60,808 nucleotides of DNA from assembly GCF_003853645.1 (NCBI RefSeq), contig NZ_QTPO01000053.1, positions 1 to 60,808 of the forward strand, read 5' to 3'. This document shows, in pieces, positions 42,047 through 50,803 of this stretch. The notes under the pieces are model-generated. The model ran no database searches, had not been told where the DNA came from, and worked only from the letters and a program-made list of their open reading frames with translations. Within the stretch, counting starts at the first letter, position 1, and the number at the start of each line of letters is the position of its first letter. Source of the DNA: Burkholderia sp. Bp9143. GTDB lineage: Bacteria > Pseudomonadota > Gammaproteobacteria > Burkholderiales > Burkholderiaceae. Position numbers and translations under genes: made by a program.

Positions 42047-43426
42047 ATGGCACACGACATTCAATTTGCCGACGGCGCCGCGCCGTTCTCTCAGTCGCAG
42101 CAGTTCCATGACATCAAGAATGCCGCGCACGAACACTTGCTGACGCGCATCGAGGAACTGGGAGCCGAATTCGGTCGTTGGTCGCGCCAGGCGATCAACC
42201 AGTTTGTCGATCTGGAAATCGACAGCTTCGTGCGTTTGCGGCGCATTCCGCTCAACGAGAACGAGGTCAGGACGATTGCCGAGGCGTTGACCAAGGAGCT
42301 CGCCGGGTTCGGGCCGATCGAGGATCTGCTTGCCGATCCGCATGTCGAGGACATCCTGATCAACGGCTACAACGACATCTACGTGTCGCGCCACGGGATT
42401 CTGGTCAAACTGCCGATTCGCTTTACCGACAACGCGCACCTGCTGCGTATCGTGCGACGCATCCTTGCGCCGATTGGCCGCCGCCTCGACGAATCGAATC
42501 CGATGGTCGATGCGCGGCTGCCGGACGGTGGGCGTGTCAACGTGGTGATCGAGCCGCTGTCGATCGACGGGCCGGTCGTGTCGATCCGGAAATTCCGCAA
42601 GGATCCGCTCAAGCCGGCCGATCTGCTTGGCAATGGCACGTTCAATGCGGAGATCGGGGCGCTGCTCGAGGCGGCGGTCGAGGCACGCTGCAACATCCTC
42701 GTGTCGGGTGGTACGAGCTCAGGCAAGACTTCGCTGCTCAATGCGCTCGCGTTCCATATCCCCGAGCCGGAACGTGTCGTGACGATCGAGGATACGGCCG
42801 AACTGTCGTTGAATCACCCGCATGTCGTACGCCTCGAAAGCCGGCCCGGCGGTTTCGACGGGACCGGCGTCGTGTCGATTCGCGATTTGCTGCGCAATAC
42901 GTTGCGGATGCGTCCGGACCGGATCATCGTCGGCGAAGTGCGCGGCGGCGAGGTGCTCGAGATGCTGCAGGCGATGAACACGGGCCACGACGGGTCGATG
43001 GGGACGGTGCATGCGAGTTCGCCGCGCGAGTGCCTCTATCGTCTCGAGATGCTGGCTGGCTTTGCCGGGTTCCAGGGCACGGAATCGAGCCTGCGCCGGC
43101 AGATCGCGAACGCAATCGACTTCATCGTGCAGATCGGCCGTCTGTCGAACGGGCGACGCCGGATCCTGTCGATCACCGAGGTCACCGGACTGTCGGACAA
43201 CATCATCGCGACGCAGGAACTGTATCGCTACGAGGCGCGCGTGACGTCCGAGGGCGAAGAGGTCGACAACTGGGAATCGCTCGGCATTCATCCGCATTCG
43301 CCGAAGCTTGCACGCTTCCGTCAGACGCTGCAGGGCGGGTTCGGCGGGAATGGTGGCGGCGGCTTCGGAGGCGGTGGCGGTTTCGGGGGCGGGTTCGGCC
43401 GCGGAGGTGGGGGTTTCAATGTATAG
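42047..43426 (+). CDS. tadA: tad pilus motor ATPase TadA/CpaF
   Basis: This GSPE-type secretion ATPase powers Flp export. The 459-aa protein has Walker A GGTSSGKT (221-228), Walker B DRIIVGEVRG (291-300) and His box TGHDGSMGTVHA (312-323). The N-terminal domain shows FGPIEDLLADPHVEDILINGY. The C-terminal 30 residues are almost pure Gly/Phe (GGFGGNGGGGFGGGGG-type), unusual for TadA. The codons of this tail also supply the GGAGG ribosome site of tadB, which overlaps tadA by 8 bp. Confidence 0.95.
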   Translation: MAHDIQFADGAAPFSQSQQFHDIKNAAHEHLLTRIEELGAEFGRWSRQAINQFVDLEIDSFVRLRRIPLNENEVRTIAEALTKELAGFGPIEDLLADPHVEDILINGYNDIYVSRHGILVKLPIRFTDNAHLLRIVRRILAPIGRRLDESNPMVDARLPDGGRVNVVIEPLSIDGPVVSIRKFRKDPLKPADLLGNGTFNAEIGALLEAAVEARCNILVSGGTSSGKTSLLNALAFHIPEPERVVTIEDTAELSLNHPHVVRLESRPGGFDGTGVVSIRDLLRNTLRMRPDRIIVGEVRGGEVLEMLQAMNTGHDGSMGTVHASSPRECLYRLEMLAGFAGFQGTESSLRRQIANAIDFIVQIGRLSNGRRRILSITEVTGLSDNIIATQELYRYEARVTSEGEEVDNWESLGIHPHSPKLARFRQTLQGGFGGNGGGGFGGGGGFGGGFGRGGGGFNV

Positions 43427-44396
43427 CGTGCTGGCAATGGCGCTTCTGCTTGTGGCCGCCGCGCTGATGCTGTGGCGGCACGGGGAGATGAAGCGCGATC
43501 GCGCCGACGTCCAGCGCTTCATCGACAGCCGGATCGAACCCGGGGCGCGAGCAGGTGCCGTGCCGCTGCGGGATGCCCGGGCGACGTCTGCGGCAGCGCC
43601 CGCCGCGGCACGCGTGTTATCCGGTGATCCGGCTTCGCAATGGGGGCGCTGGCGCGCGGTCGCGACCGAATATTTCGTCAACGTGGCAAGCCGCGCGGGA
43701 ATCGAGGATGCGCGCGGGAAGGCGCTGCTTGCGGTACTCGCGCTGACCGTGGCCGCGCTCGCGGCAGGCGACCGGGGCGGCTGGCTCGGCGGCATCGCCG
43801 CGCTCGTCTGCGGTGCCGCGGTGCTCGTGTTCTGGCTAGTTTCGCGCATTCAGCGGCGGCACCTGATGATCGTTCGTCAGCTGCCGTCGTTTCTGGACGG
43901 GATCGTGCGGCTCGTGACGCTGGGTAATAGCGTGCCGGCTGCGTTCCAGGCCGCGCTGCAGACGACCGAGGCGCCGTTGCGCGGTTGCCTGGACCACGTG
44001 TCGCGGATGCTGCGTACGGGTGTCGAGATCGATCGCGCGATGATGCATGTCGCGAGCGTGTATCACACCAAGGAGTTCGAACTGGTCGGGTCGGTGTTGC
44101 GGCTATCGGTACGGTACGGCGGTCGCGCGGACATCATGCTCGACCGGATGTCGACGTTCATGCGCGACCTCAAACAGGCCGAGCGCGAACTGGAGGCGAT
44201 GTCGTCGGAAACGCGGTTGTCTGCATGGGTGCTCGTGATGCTGCCGATCGCGATCGGCAGCTTCGTTATTGCGACCAATCCGCTCTATCTCCAGTCGATG
44301 TGGAACGACTATACCGGTCGCCAGTTATTGGTCCTCGCCTTCATGCTGCAGATCGCGGGCGGGATCTGGCTTTACCACATGGCCAAACTCAGGTGA
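43419..44396 (+). CDS. tadB: tad inner-membrane platform protein TadB
   Basis: This is a 325-aa GSPF-type platform protein. The start is ATG at 43419 (MYSVLAMALLLVAAALMLWR), overlapping the tadA stop, rather than an upstream in-frame codon. A short soluble stretch follows the first helix. The T2SSF core has QLPSFLDGIVRLVTLGNSVP, then ELVGSVLRLSVRYGGRADIM. The final two helices end WLYHMAKLR. It pairs with TadC, which follows 4 bp later. Confidence 0.93.
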   Translation: MYSVLAMALLLVAAALMLWRHGEMKRDRADVQRFIDSRIEPGARAGAVPLRDARATSAAAPAAARVLSGDPASQWGRWRAVATEYFVNVASRAGIEDARGKALLAVLALTVAALAAGDRGGWLGGIAALVCGAAVLVFWLVSRIQRRHLMIVRQLPSFLDGIVRLVTLGNSVPAAFQAALQTTEAPLRGCLDHVSRMLRTGVEIDRAMMHVASVYHTKEFELVGSVLRLSVRYGGRADIMLDRMSTFMRDLKQAERELEAMSSETRLSAWVLVMLPIAIGSFVIATNPLYLQSMWNDYTGRQLLVLAFMLQIAGGIWLYHMAKLR

Positions 44397-44400
44397 CGGC

Positions 44401-45414
44401 ATGACAGCCAATCAACTTGGTTCGCTCGCACTGGTGCTTGGCGCGCTGGGCATCCTGATGCTGGCGCTGCTCGCAATCCGCAGTGCGAAAGCGCAATCGC
44501 GCAGCGGCCGGACACTGACAGATGCGCTCGAGCGGCGACTCGCCACGCTGGCGGCCGCAAGTGGGCGGGCAGCGGAGGATACGGACGAGCCGTTGCTGAA
44601 AGATTCGGATTTGCGGCAGGCAACCGGTCAGCCGTCGCGTTTCGCGCAGGTGCGGGCGCGCCTGTCGGCGCTCGGGATGCGCTGGCTGGATACCGGTATC
44701 GGTCGTCTTATCGTTGCCGAAGAGGATCGGCTGCTGCTCGAGCAATGCGGTTTTGTCGATACGCGTACGCGCGGTTTGTTCCTGAGTGCGCGGATCGCCT
44801 GCTCGATTCTCATTCCGTTGGCCTACATTGGCGTGGTCGGGCCGCATGTGAGTGGCACACAGTGGTGGCTCGGCGTGGGCATTTCGTTCATCGTCGGATT
44901 CATGGTGCCGAAGCTCTACCTGCAGCGCCGTGCCGCGAAGCGTCGACAATCGGTGATCGACGAACTGCCATTGCTGGTCGACATGTTGCGTTTGCTTCAA
45001 GGGGTCGGTCTGTCGCTCGATCAGAGTATCCAAGTCGTCACGAACGACTTCAAGGGCATGATGCCCGTGCTCTCGTCTGAAATGGAGATTGCCCAGCGGC
45101 AGTTCGCGGCGGGCCGCACGCGCGAGCAGTCGTTGCTGCGGTTGTCGTCGGGCTTTGAAAACGAGGATCTCCGCGCCATCGTGCGATTGCTGATCCAGGT
45201 CGACAAGCACGGCGGCGCAGTCCAGGAGCCGCTCAAGCAATTTGGCGAACGCTTGCGCGAGGCACGTCGTGCAATGCTGCGCGAGCGCATCGGCCGGCTG
45301 ACGGTGAAGATGACGGGTGTGATGATCGTGACGCTTCTGCCCGCGCTGCTGATCGTGACGGCCGGACCGGGGATGATTTCGGTGTTGCGTGCGCTGAGCC
45401 AGGCGCAGCACTGA
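44401..45414 (+). CDS. tadC: tad inner-membrane platform protein TadC
   Basis: This is the second GSPF-type platform protein, 337 aa. It starts MTANQLGSLALVLGALGIL. Hydrophobic helices flank the T2SSF domain (DELPLLVDMLRLLQGVGLSL, then IVRLLIQVDKHGGAVQEPLK and RERIGRLTVKMTGVMI). TadB and TadC are expected to form the membrane base under the TadA motor. Confidence 0.93.
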   Translation: MTANQLGSLALVLGALGILMLALLAIRSAKAQSRSGRTLTDALERRLATLAAASGRAAEDTDEPLLKDSDLRQATGQPSRFAQVRARLSALGMRWLDTGIGRLIVAEEDRLLLEQCGFVDTRTRGLFLSARIACSILIPLAYIGVVGPHVSGTQWWLGVGISFIVGFMVPKLYLQRRAAKRRQSVIDELPLLVDMLRLLQGVGLSLDQSIQVVTNDFKGMMPVLSSEMEIAQRQFAAGRTREQSLLRLSSGFENEDLRAIVRLLIQVDKHGGAVQEPLKQFGERLREARRAMLRERIGRLTVKMTGVMIVTLLPALLIVTAGPGMISVLRALSQAQH

Positions 45415-45438
45415 CGCAGGGAAGGGGAAGGACGGAAG

Positions 45439-46317
45439 ATGAAACGCATCGATGAAGTCGCGAAAGTGGCCGGTGTGGTGGCGATGGCGAGCCTGCTTTG
45501 CGCGTGTTCGGCGTTCAAGGAAAGCGGGTACGGCGTCGGTCCGCAGGCAGAGCGTGCGGCATTGATGGACGCCGCGGCCCAGAAACAGGCGGCACCCGAC
45601 ACGCCCGGCATGTATCTGGGCCTGATCGAGCGGATGCAGTCACAAGGACTCTATTACGCATCGCTGGCGCATATCGACGCGTACGAGAAGCAGTACGGTG
45701 CGTCACCACAGACCATCCTGCTGCGTGCCGATGCGTTGCGCATGACCGACCAGCCAGCCGCGAGCACGTCCGTCTATACGCAACTGCTCAATACGCCGCT
45801 GGCAGCACGCGGATATCGCGGGTTGGGGCTGATCGCCGGTGCGGCGGGAGATTTCCCGCGCGCCGCGCAGGCGCTGTCGCAGGCTTCGGTGCTGGCACCG
45901 ACCGATGCCGCGACGCTGTCGGATCTCGCCTATGCAAAACTGCGCAGCGGCGATATCGACGGTGCGCGCATCCCGCTGATGAAGGCGGCCGAACTCGGCC
46001 AGAGCAATCCGAAGATCATCAGCAACCTGGTGCTCTACCTGCTCGCATCCGGCCGTACGCACGATGCGCAGCGGCTTATGGTGCAGCAGAAGCTGTCGGC
46101 CGAGATTCGCAGCGACATCCGCGGCGACGCGGTGAAAATCGCGACGGCAGCGCGTGCATGGCGCCGCGCGGCGCCGTCATCGGCCGCGGCGACGCCTGTC
46201 GGCTCGGGCAGCGTGGTCAACGTGTCCGGCGCCGATGTCGCACGGCGGCCGTCGCCAGTCGCAAACATTCAGGGCTTCGATCCCACTGCGCCGCTGCTGC
46301 AGCGGTTCGCACAATGA
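45439..46317 (+). CDS. tadD: TPR lipoprotein TadD
   Basis: This is a 292-aa pilotin-like lipoprotein. A lipobox-type signal ends at C23 (SLLCAC). TPR-like helical pairs fill the middle (LLRADALRMTDQPAASTSVY, then AARGYRGLGLIAGAAGDFPR and ATLSDLAYAKLRSGDIDGAR). In other tad systems TadD helps place or stabilise the secretin. The C-terminal 60 residues are low complexity. A GGAAGG site precedes the next gene 23 bp on. Confidence 0.9.
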   Translation: MKRIDEVAKVAGVVAMASLLCACSAFKESGYGVGPQAERAALMDAAAQKQAAPDTPGMYLGLIERMQSQGLYYASLAHIDAYEKQYGASPQTILLRADALRMTDQPAASTSVYTQLLNTPLAARGYRGLGLIAGAAGDFPRAAQALSQASVLAPTDAATLSDLAYAKLRSGDIDGARIPLMKAAELGQSNPKIISNLVLYLLASGRTHDAQRLMVQQKLSAEIRSDIRGDAVKIATAARAWRRAAPSSAAATPVGSGSVVNVSGADVARRPSPVANIQGFDPTAPLLQRFAQ

Positions 46318-46339
46318 CAAAGCATTCGGGGGAAGGAAC

Positions 46340-46672
46340 ATGACTAACGACAAACGCTTCAATCGCCGCCTGGCATGGCTGCACCGCGGTATCGCAGTGG
46401 TTGCGTTGATGGGGGCTGCAACAGCAGTACATTGCGAGGAATCTATGCCGCCTGCGTCGGAAATCGGCCATTCGACTGACGCGCTGCTCGCGCTGCAGCG
46501 AGACAACCGCGCAGCCGGACCGGCGTTGCCGATGCTTGGCGATTCCGCGTCGCTGAGCTACCAACGCTATCTCGATTCGTTCAAGCACAAGATTCCGGAG
46601 TCGATGGGGTCACCGGTCAATACGAACGGCAACGGCGGGTCCGGCGGACAGCAGTCCATGCAATCGTATTGA
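46340..46672 (+). CDS. DUF3613 tad-locus exported protein
   Basis: This is a 110-aa exported protein of the DUF3613 type, found in tad loci of this group and of unknown function. A signal peptide (RGIAVVALMGAATAVHC) is followed by a helical region with DALLALQRDNRAAGPALPML. The conserved motif LSYQRYLDSFKHKIPESMG follows, and a Gly/Gln/Ser-rich tail ends it. The start has a GGAAGGAA site. Its stop lies 11 bp before the tadG start. It could chaperone or cap pilins. That is speculation. Confidence 0.82.
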   Translation: MTNDKRFNRRLAWLHRGIAVVALMGAATAVHCEESMPPASEIGHSTDALLALQRDNRAAGPALPMLGDSASLSYQRYLDSFKHKIPESMGSPVNTNGNGGSGGQQSMQSY

Positions 46673-46683
46673 GCGAGGCGACA

Positions 46684-48549
46684 ATGATCGCGGCTCGCCA
46701 TTCATCCCATCGCGTGACCGGCCAGGGTCATGCCGCACCACGACGCCAGCGCGGCGCCGTCGTCGTCATGGCGTCCGTATGGATACTACTGGCGATGGTG
46801 ATTCTCGGTTCGGTCGACATCGGCAACGTGTTCCTGGCACGTCGTGACATGCAGCGCGTTGCCGATCTCGCGGCACTCGCCGCGGTCCAGCGACTGGACG
46901 ACACATGCGCGAACGTGACGAGCGTGGCGACGAACAACGCATCGAAGAACGGCTTTTCCGTCGGCGGCACCACGACGCTGTCGGCCGATTGTGGCTACTG
47001 GGCACCGATGGCCACCGGGACGTCGAGCACTTTCTATACGTCGAAGACGTCGATCCCCAAGCTCACCCAACTCAATGCGGTCCGGGTGACGATTTCCAAG
47101 GTGATGCCGTATTTCTTCTTCGGCCCGACGCGCACGGTCACCGCCACTTCAACCGCGAAGGCGACCAACATCAACACGTTTTCGATCGGTGCGACGCTGG
47201 CTGCCGTCGGCGGCGTCGGCTGCTCGGGCGTGCCGACCGGCAACCCCGGCCTGGTGAATGCGCTGCTGGGCGCGCTACTTCAAGGCCAGGGTGGTACGCC
47301 GCTGACGCTCAATCTCGCGTCTTACCAAGGGCTCGCGTGCGCGAACGTCAAGCTGGGCGATATCGCTGTCGCACTGCAGTCGCTGTCGGTCGGTAACGGA
47401 ACGATGGGCGGGCTGGTCAATGCGCAGGCATCGGTCGGTACGCTGCTCAAGGCGATGGTGACGGCCGTCGGGAAGACCTCTACGCTCGGCGCCACCGTGC
47501 AGTCGAGTGCCACAGGCGCGTTGAACAATATCCTCGGCCTGAGCCTGCTCAGCAATTCCACTATCAACGTCGCGAGCCTGACCGGGCAGAGTGCCACGTC
47601 GTTGCTGAAGCTCGGTCTCGCTAATGCGCAGGCGGCGGCCGACGCAACCGTGAACGTGCTCGATCTCGTGATGGCGATGGCGCAGATCTCGCAGAGCGGC
47701 AAGCCGGGCGTCGTGATCGGCGCCAATGTGCCGCTGACATTGCCGAACGGCAATTCCGTATCGATCGTGCAACTGCAGGCGCAGGTCATCAGTCCACCAA
47801 CCATCGCGGTTGGCGAAGGCGGGAAGGACGCGACCGGCGCGTGGCGCACGGTCGCGACGAATGCGCAGATCGGCCTTTATCTCCTCGTCAACCTCGGTGT
47901 GAACCCGCTGCCGGTCGTGTTGTCCGCGAACGTGTACCTGCCGCTTTACGTGCAGCTCGGTGCCGGCAGTGCGACGCTGCTGTCGACCAATTGCCTGACC
48001 TCACCGAATTCTGCAACGATCAGTGCGCAACCGAGCGTCGCGAATCTCTGTATCGGCCAGCCGCCGCTCAGCGGTAATCTGCTCAACTTGCCGGCGACCT
48101 ACAGCTGCTCGACGCCGGCCCAGGTGGTTGACGTGCTGGTCCTGGGCGGTGCGGTCGAGGTTTCTGCAACCGTCTCGAACGTATCGGTGAATCTGGCCGG
48201 AAACACCGCGACCAATACATTCTACGGGCGGGGCGGAAGCGATCCATCGTACTACTGGACGACCAACACGAATGCACTGGGTTCCGCCGTGAATAACGCA
48301 TTGGCTGGCCTGACGTCGGCCACGATCACGCCGACCGTGAAGGTGCTGTTCGGGCTGATCTCGGTCACGATCACTCCGGATTTCCTTTCGTCGCTGCTGT
48401 CGGTCTTGACCACCGTTCTGAGCCCGCTGTTGACCGCGCTGGACGGTATCATCGACCCGCTGCTGGATCTGCTTGGCGTCCAGCTCGGTGCCGCCACTGT
48501 GCATCAGATGTCGCTGACCTGCGGCGCTGCTCAAACTGTCAGTAATTAA
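46684..48549 (+). CDS. tadG: TadG-like pilus-associated protein
   Basis: TadG-type proteins have an N-terminal pseudopilin-like segment and a large periplasmic part. This 621-aa protein starts at ATG 46684 (MIAARHSSHRVTG). RQRGAVVVMASVWILLAMV is the type IV-like segment, and DMQRVADLAALAAVQRLDD is typical of TadE/TadG. The long Ser/Thr/Ala/Val-rich body contains many short beta-like motifs, and a cysteine lies near the end (LTCGAAQ). An overlapping in-frame TTG at 46669 is rejected because GAGG sits before the ATG. No von Willebrand domain is evident. Confidence 0.88.
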   Translation: MIAARHSSHRVTGQGHAAPRRQRGAVVVMASVWILLAMVILGSVDIGNVFLARRDMQRVADLAALAAVQRLDDTCANVTSVATNNASKNGFSVGGTTTLSADCGYWAPMATGTSSTFYTSKTSIPKLTQLNAVRVTISKVMPYFFFGPTRTVTATSTAKATNINTFSIGATLAAVGGVGCSGVPTGNPGLVNALLGALLQGQGGTPLTLNLASYQGLACANVKLGDIAVALQSLSVGNGTMGGLVNAQASVGTLLKAMVTAVGKTSTLGATVQSSATGALNNILGLSLLSNSTINVASLTGQSATSLLKLGLANAQAAADATVNVLDLVMAMAQISQSGKPGVVIGANVPLTLPNGNSVSIVQLQAQVISPPTIAVGEGGKDATGAWRTVATNAQIGLYLLVNLGVNPLPVVLSANVYLPLYVQLGAGSATLLSTNCLTSPNSATISAQPSVANLCIGQPPLSGNLLNLPATYSCSTPAQVVDVLVLGGAVEVSATVSNVSVNLAGNTATNTFYGRGGSDPSYYWTTNTNALGSAVNNALAGLTSATITPTVKVLFGLISVTITPDFLSSLLSVLTTVLSPLLTALDGIIDPLLDLLGVQLGAATVHQMSLTCGAAQTVSN

Positions 48550-48566
48550 AGAAGCAAGACCACCCG

Positions 48567-49958
48567 ATGAGAACCACCTCCGCAATCGCAGAACTCGACC
48601 TGTACGTCTGGGAAGGCAAGGCGGACATTGTCGACCGCGTTGCCCGCTGCATGGCGAGCTTCGACGTCGAAGTGATCCGCGCCGACAATGCGGAAATCTC
48701 GCCGGAGCGCGCCGCATTGCGGCCGTCGCTCGCGATCATCAGCGTGACGATGATCGAAACCGGTGCGGCGTTCCTGCGCGACTGGCAGGCCAACATCGGC
48801 ATGCCGGTCGTCTGGGTCGGCGCGGCGCGCGAACATGACGCGTCGCAGTATCCGCCCGACTATTCGCACATCCTGCCGCTCGACTTCACCTGTGCCGAAC
48901 TGCGCGGGATGGTCGGCAAGCTCGTCACGCAGCTGCGCGCGCACGCTGCCGAAACGCTGCAGCCGTCCGAACTCGTCGCGCACTCGGAGTCGATGCAGGC
49001 ACTGCTGCACGAGGTCGACACGTTCGCCGACTGCGACACCAATGTGCTGCTGCACGGCGAAACCGGCGTCGGCAAGGAGCGCATCGCGCAATTGCTCCAC
49101 GAAAAGCATTCGCGCTACCGGGACGGCGAATTCGTGCCGGTCAACTGCGGTGCGATTCCGGACGGCCTGTTCGAATCGCTGTTCTTCGGGCATGCGAAAG
49201 GCTCGTTCACCGGTGCGGTTGTTGCGCATAAAGGCTATTTCGAGCAGGCGGCGGGCGGCACGCTGTTCCTCGACGAAGTCGGCGATCTGCCGTTGTATCA
49301 GCAGGTCAAGCTGTTGCGCGTGCTCGAGGACGGCGCCGTGCTGCGGGTCGGCGCGACGACGCCGATCAAGGTCGATTTCCGTCTCGTCGCGGCCAGCAAC
49401 AAGAAGCTGCCGCAGCTCGTGAAGGAAGGCCTGTTCCGCGCCGATCTTTACTATCGGCTCGCGGTGATCGAGTTGAGCATTCCGTCGCTGGAAGAGCGGG
49501 GCGCGGTCGACAAGATCGCGCTGTTCAAGTCGTTCGTCGCGGAGGTGGTGGGCGACGAGCGGCTCGCGCAGCTGTCCGACCTGCCTTACTGGCTCGCGGA
49601 CGCGGTCGCGGACAGCTATTTCCCCGGCAACGTGCGCGAACTGCGCAACCTTGCGGAGCGCGTCGGCGTGACGGTCCGCCAAACGGGCGGCTGGGATGCC
49701 GCGCGACTGCAGCGGCTGGTCGCGCATGCGCGCAATTCGGCGCAGCCGGTGCCGGTGGAGAGCGCGGCGGAGGTCTTCGTCGACCGCAGCAAGTGGGACA
49801 TGAACGAGCGCAGCCGCGTGATCGCGGCCCTCGACGCAAACGGCTGGCGGCGCCAGGATACGGCGCAGCAGCTCGGCATCAGCCGGAAGGTACTGTGGGA
49901 AAAGATGCGCAAATATCAGATATTCGACGAAGAGCCCGAGACCCGCGAAAGCGAGTAA
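48567..49958 (+). CDS. sigma-54-dependent transcriptional activator (enhancer-binding protein)
   Basis: This is a 463-aa NtrC-type AAA+ activator. The N-terminal 130 residues are receiver-like but lack a convincing phosphorylation Asp/Thr/Lys set, so input may be non-canonical. The AAA+ domain has Walker A GETGVGKE (164-171) and the sigma-54-contact loop GSFTGA (212-217) in place of GAFTGA. Walker B is GTLFLDEVGD, and FPGNVRELRNLAER lies near 360. The C-terminal Fis-type HTH has DTAQQLGISRKVLWEKMRKY. It lies directly after tadG (17 bp). A perfect sigma-54 promoter upstream of 36443 is the natural target. Confidence 0.93.
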   Translation: MRTTSAIAELDLYVWEGKADIVDRVARCMASFDVEVIRADNAEISPERAALRPSLAIISVTMIETGAAFLRDWQANIGMPVVWVGAAREHDASQYPPDYSHILPLDFTCAELRGMVGKLVTQLRAHAAETLQPSELVAHSESMQALLHEVDTFADCDTNVLLHGETGVGKERIAQLLHEKHSRYRDGEFVPVNCGAIPDGLFESLFFGHAKGSFTGAVVAHKGYFEQAAGGTLFLDEVGDLPLYQQVKLLRVLEDGAVLRVGATTPIKVDFRLVAASNKKLPQLVKEGLFRADLYYRLAVIELSIPSLEERGAVDKIALFKSFVAEVVGDERLAQLSDLPYWLADAVADSYFPGNVRELRNLAERVGVTVRQTGGWDAARLQRLVAHARNSAQPVPVESAAEVFVDRSKWDMNERSRVIAALDANGWRRQDTAQQLGISRKVLWEKMRKYQIFDEEPETRESE

Positions 49959-50012
49959 TTAATGAGATAAAATCGCGCAGAATTACAACGACACGGGCGG
50001 GAATCAAAATTC

Positions 50013-50720
50013 ATGAGCCATATGACGGGGTTGGGGCGGGCGTGTGTGTTGCTCGCCATGATGGGAGGCATGCAGGGCGCGTTCGCGCAGGGGTTGGCGG
50101 GCAATGCATCGCCGGCGGTACAGCAGGCGTCGGCACCGGTGGCGGCGATTCCGGTGATCGATCAGCAGGTTCAGACGTCGGTGCAGCCGCAGGCGGGCGA
50201 GACGACTGGGCAGAGCACGGTCGATGAGCTGCAGCGCCAGATCCAGGCGCATTCGCTGACGGAAATGCGCACCAGCTATAACGGCAGCTACGGCGCGAGC
50301 CAGCTGTTCAGCGTGAAGGATGGTTCCTATTTCGTCGCGCTGTTCCAGCAGAAGGCGTTCTGGCGCGTGATCAAGACTTACGACGAAACGCGGGCGGAAG
50401 CGATCTATCGCGATTTCTCGCGTCAGGCGGAACGGCTGGCCGTCAACGAGCTGCGTGCGGCGAAGCTGGAATCGCAGAAGGCACAGACGGACCGGCAGAT
50501 CGAAGTCACACAGGAGCGGGCGCGGCGTCTGCAGGCCGATATCTCGATCGCACGCGAGCAGCAGGCAGCGGTGACGGATCGCCAGAAGAGCGTTCGCAAC
50601 GAAACGGCGGCGTTGCAGGCGCAACAGGCGGCGCTTCAGTCGCAACTGCGCGCATTGCAGCAGCAGGTGCGTTCGCTGCAGCGCGAGGCCGACGCAGGCT
50701 TGCCGACGACGGCGCACTGA
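50013..50720 (+). CDS. DUF2968 exported coiled-coil protein
   Basis: This is a 235-aa exported protein. A signal peptide (CVLLAMMGGMQGAFA) precedes an alanine/glutamine-rich stretch. The conserved block ELQRQIQAHSLTEMRTSYNG with YFVALFQQKAFWRVIKTYDE is typical of DUF2968. Residues 130-228 form a long heptad-rich coiled coil (Arg/Gln/Glu/Leu). No biochemical function is established. It might be co-transcribed with the sigma-54 activator, or bridge envelope layers near the pilus. It is convergent with hfq2 across a shared terminator. Confidence 0.85.
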   Translation: MSHMTGLGRACVLLAMMGGMQGAFAQGLAGNASPAVQQASAPVAAIPVIDQQVQTSVQPQAGETTGQSTVDELQRQIQAHSLTEMRTSYNGSYGASQLFSVKDGSYFVALFQQKAFWRVIKTYDETRAEAIYRDFSRQAERLAVNELRAAKLESQKAQTDRQIEVTQERARRLQADISIAREQQAAVTDRQKSVRNETAALQAQQAALQSQLRALQQQVRSLQREADAGLPTTAH

Positions 50721-50770
50721 GCGATCACGGCACGGCCGGTGCGGCGACATGCCGCGCCGACCCACCAGGA

Positions 50771-50800
50771 AAAAGGGCAAGCCGCTTGGCTTGCCCTTTT
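50771..50800. terminator. bidirectional terminator between DUF2968 and hfq2 genes
   Basis: GGGCAAGCC and GGCTTGCCC pair around a GCTT loop, flanked by AAAA and TTTT, so it serves both convergent genes. Confidence 0.85.
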
Positions 50801-50803
50801 GTT

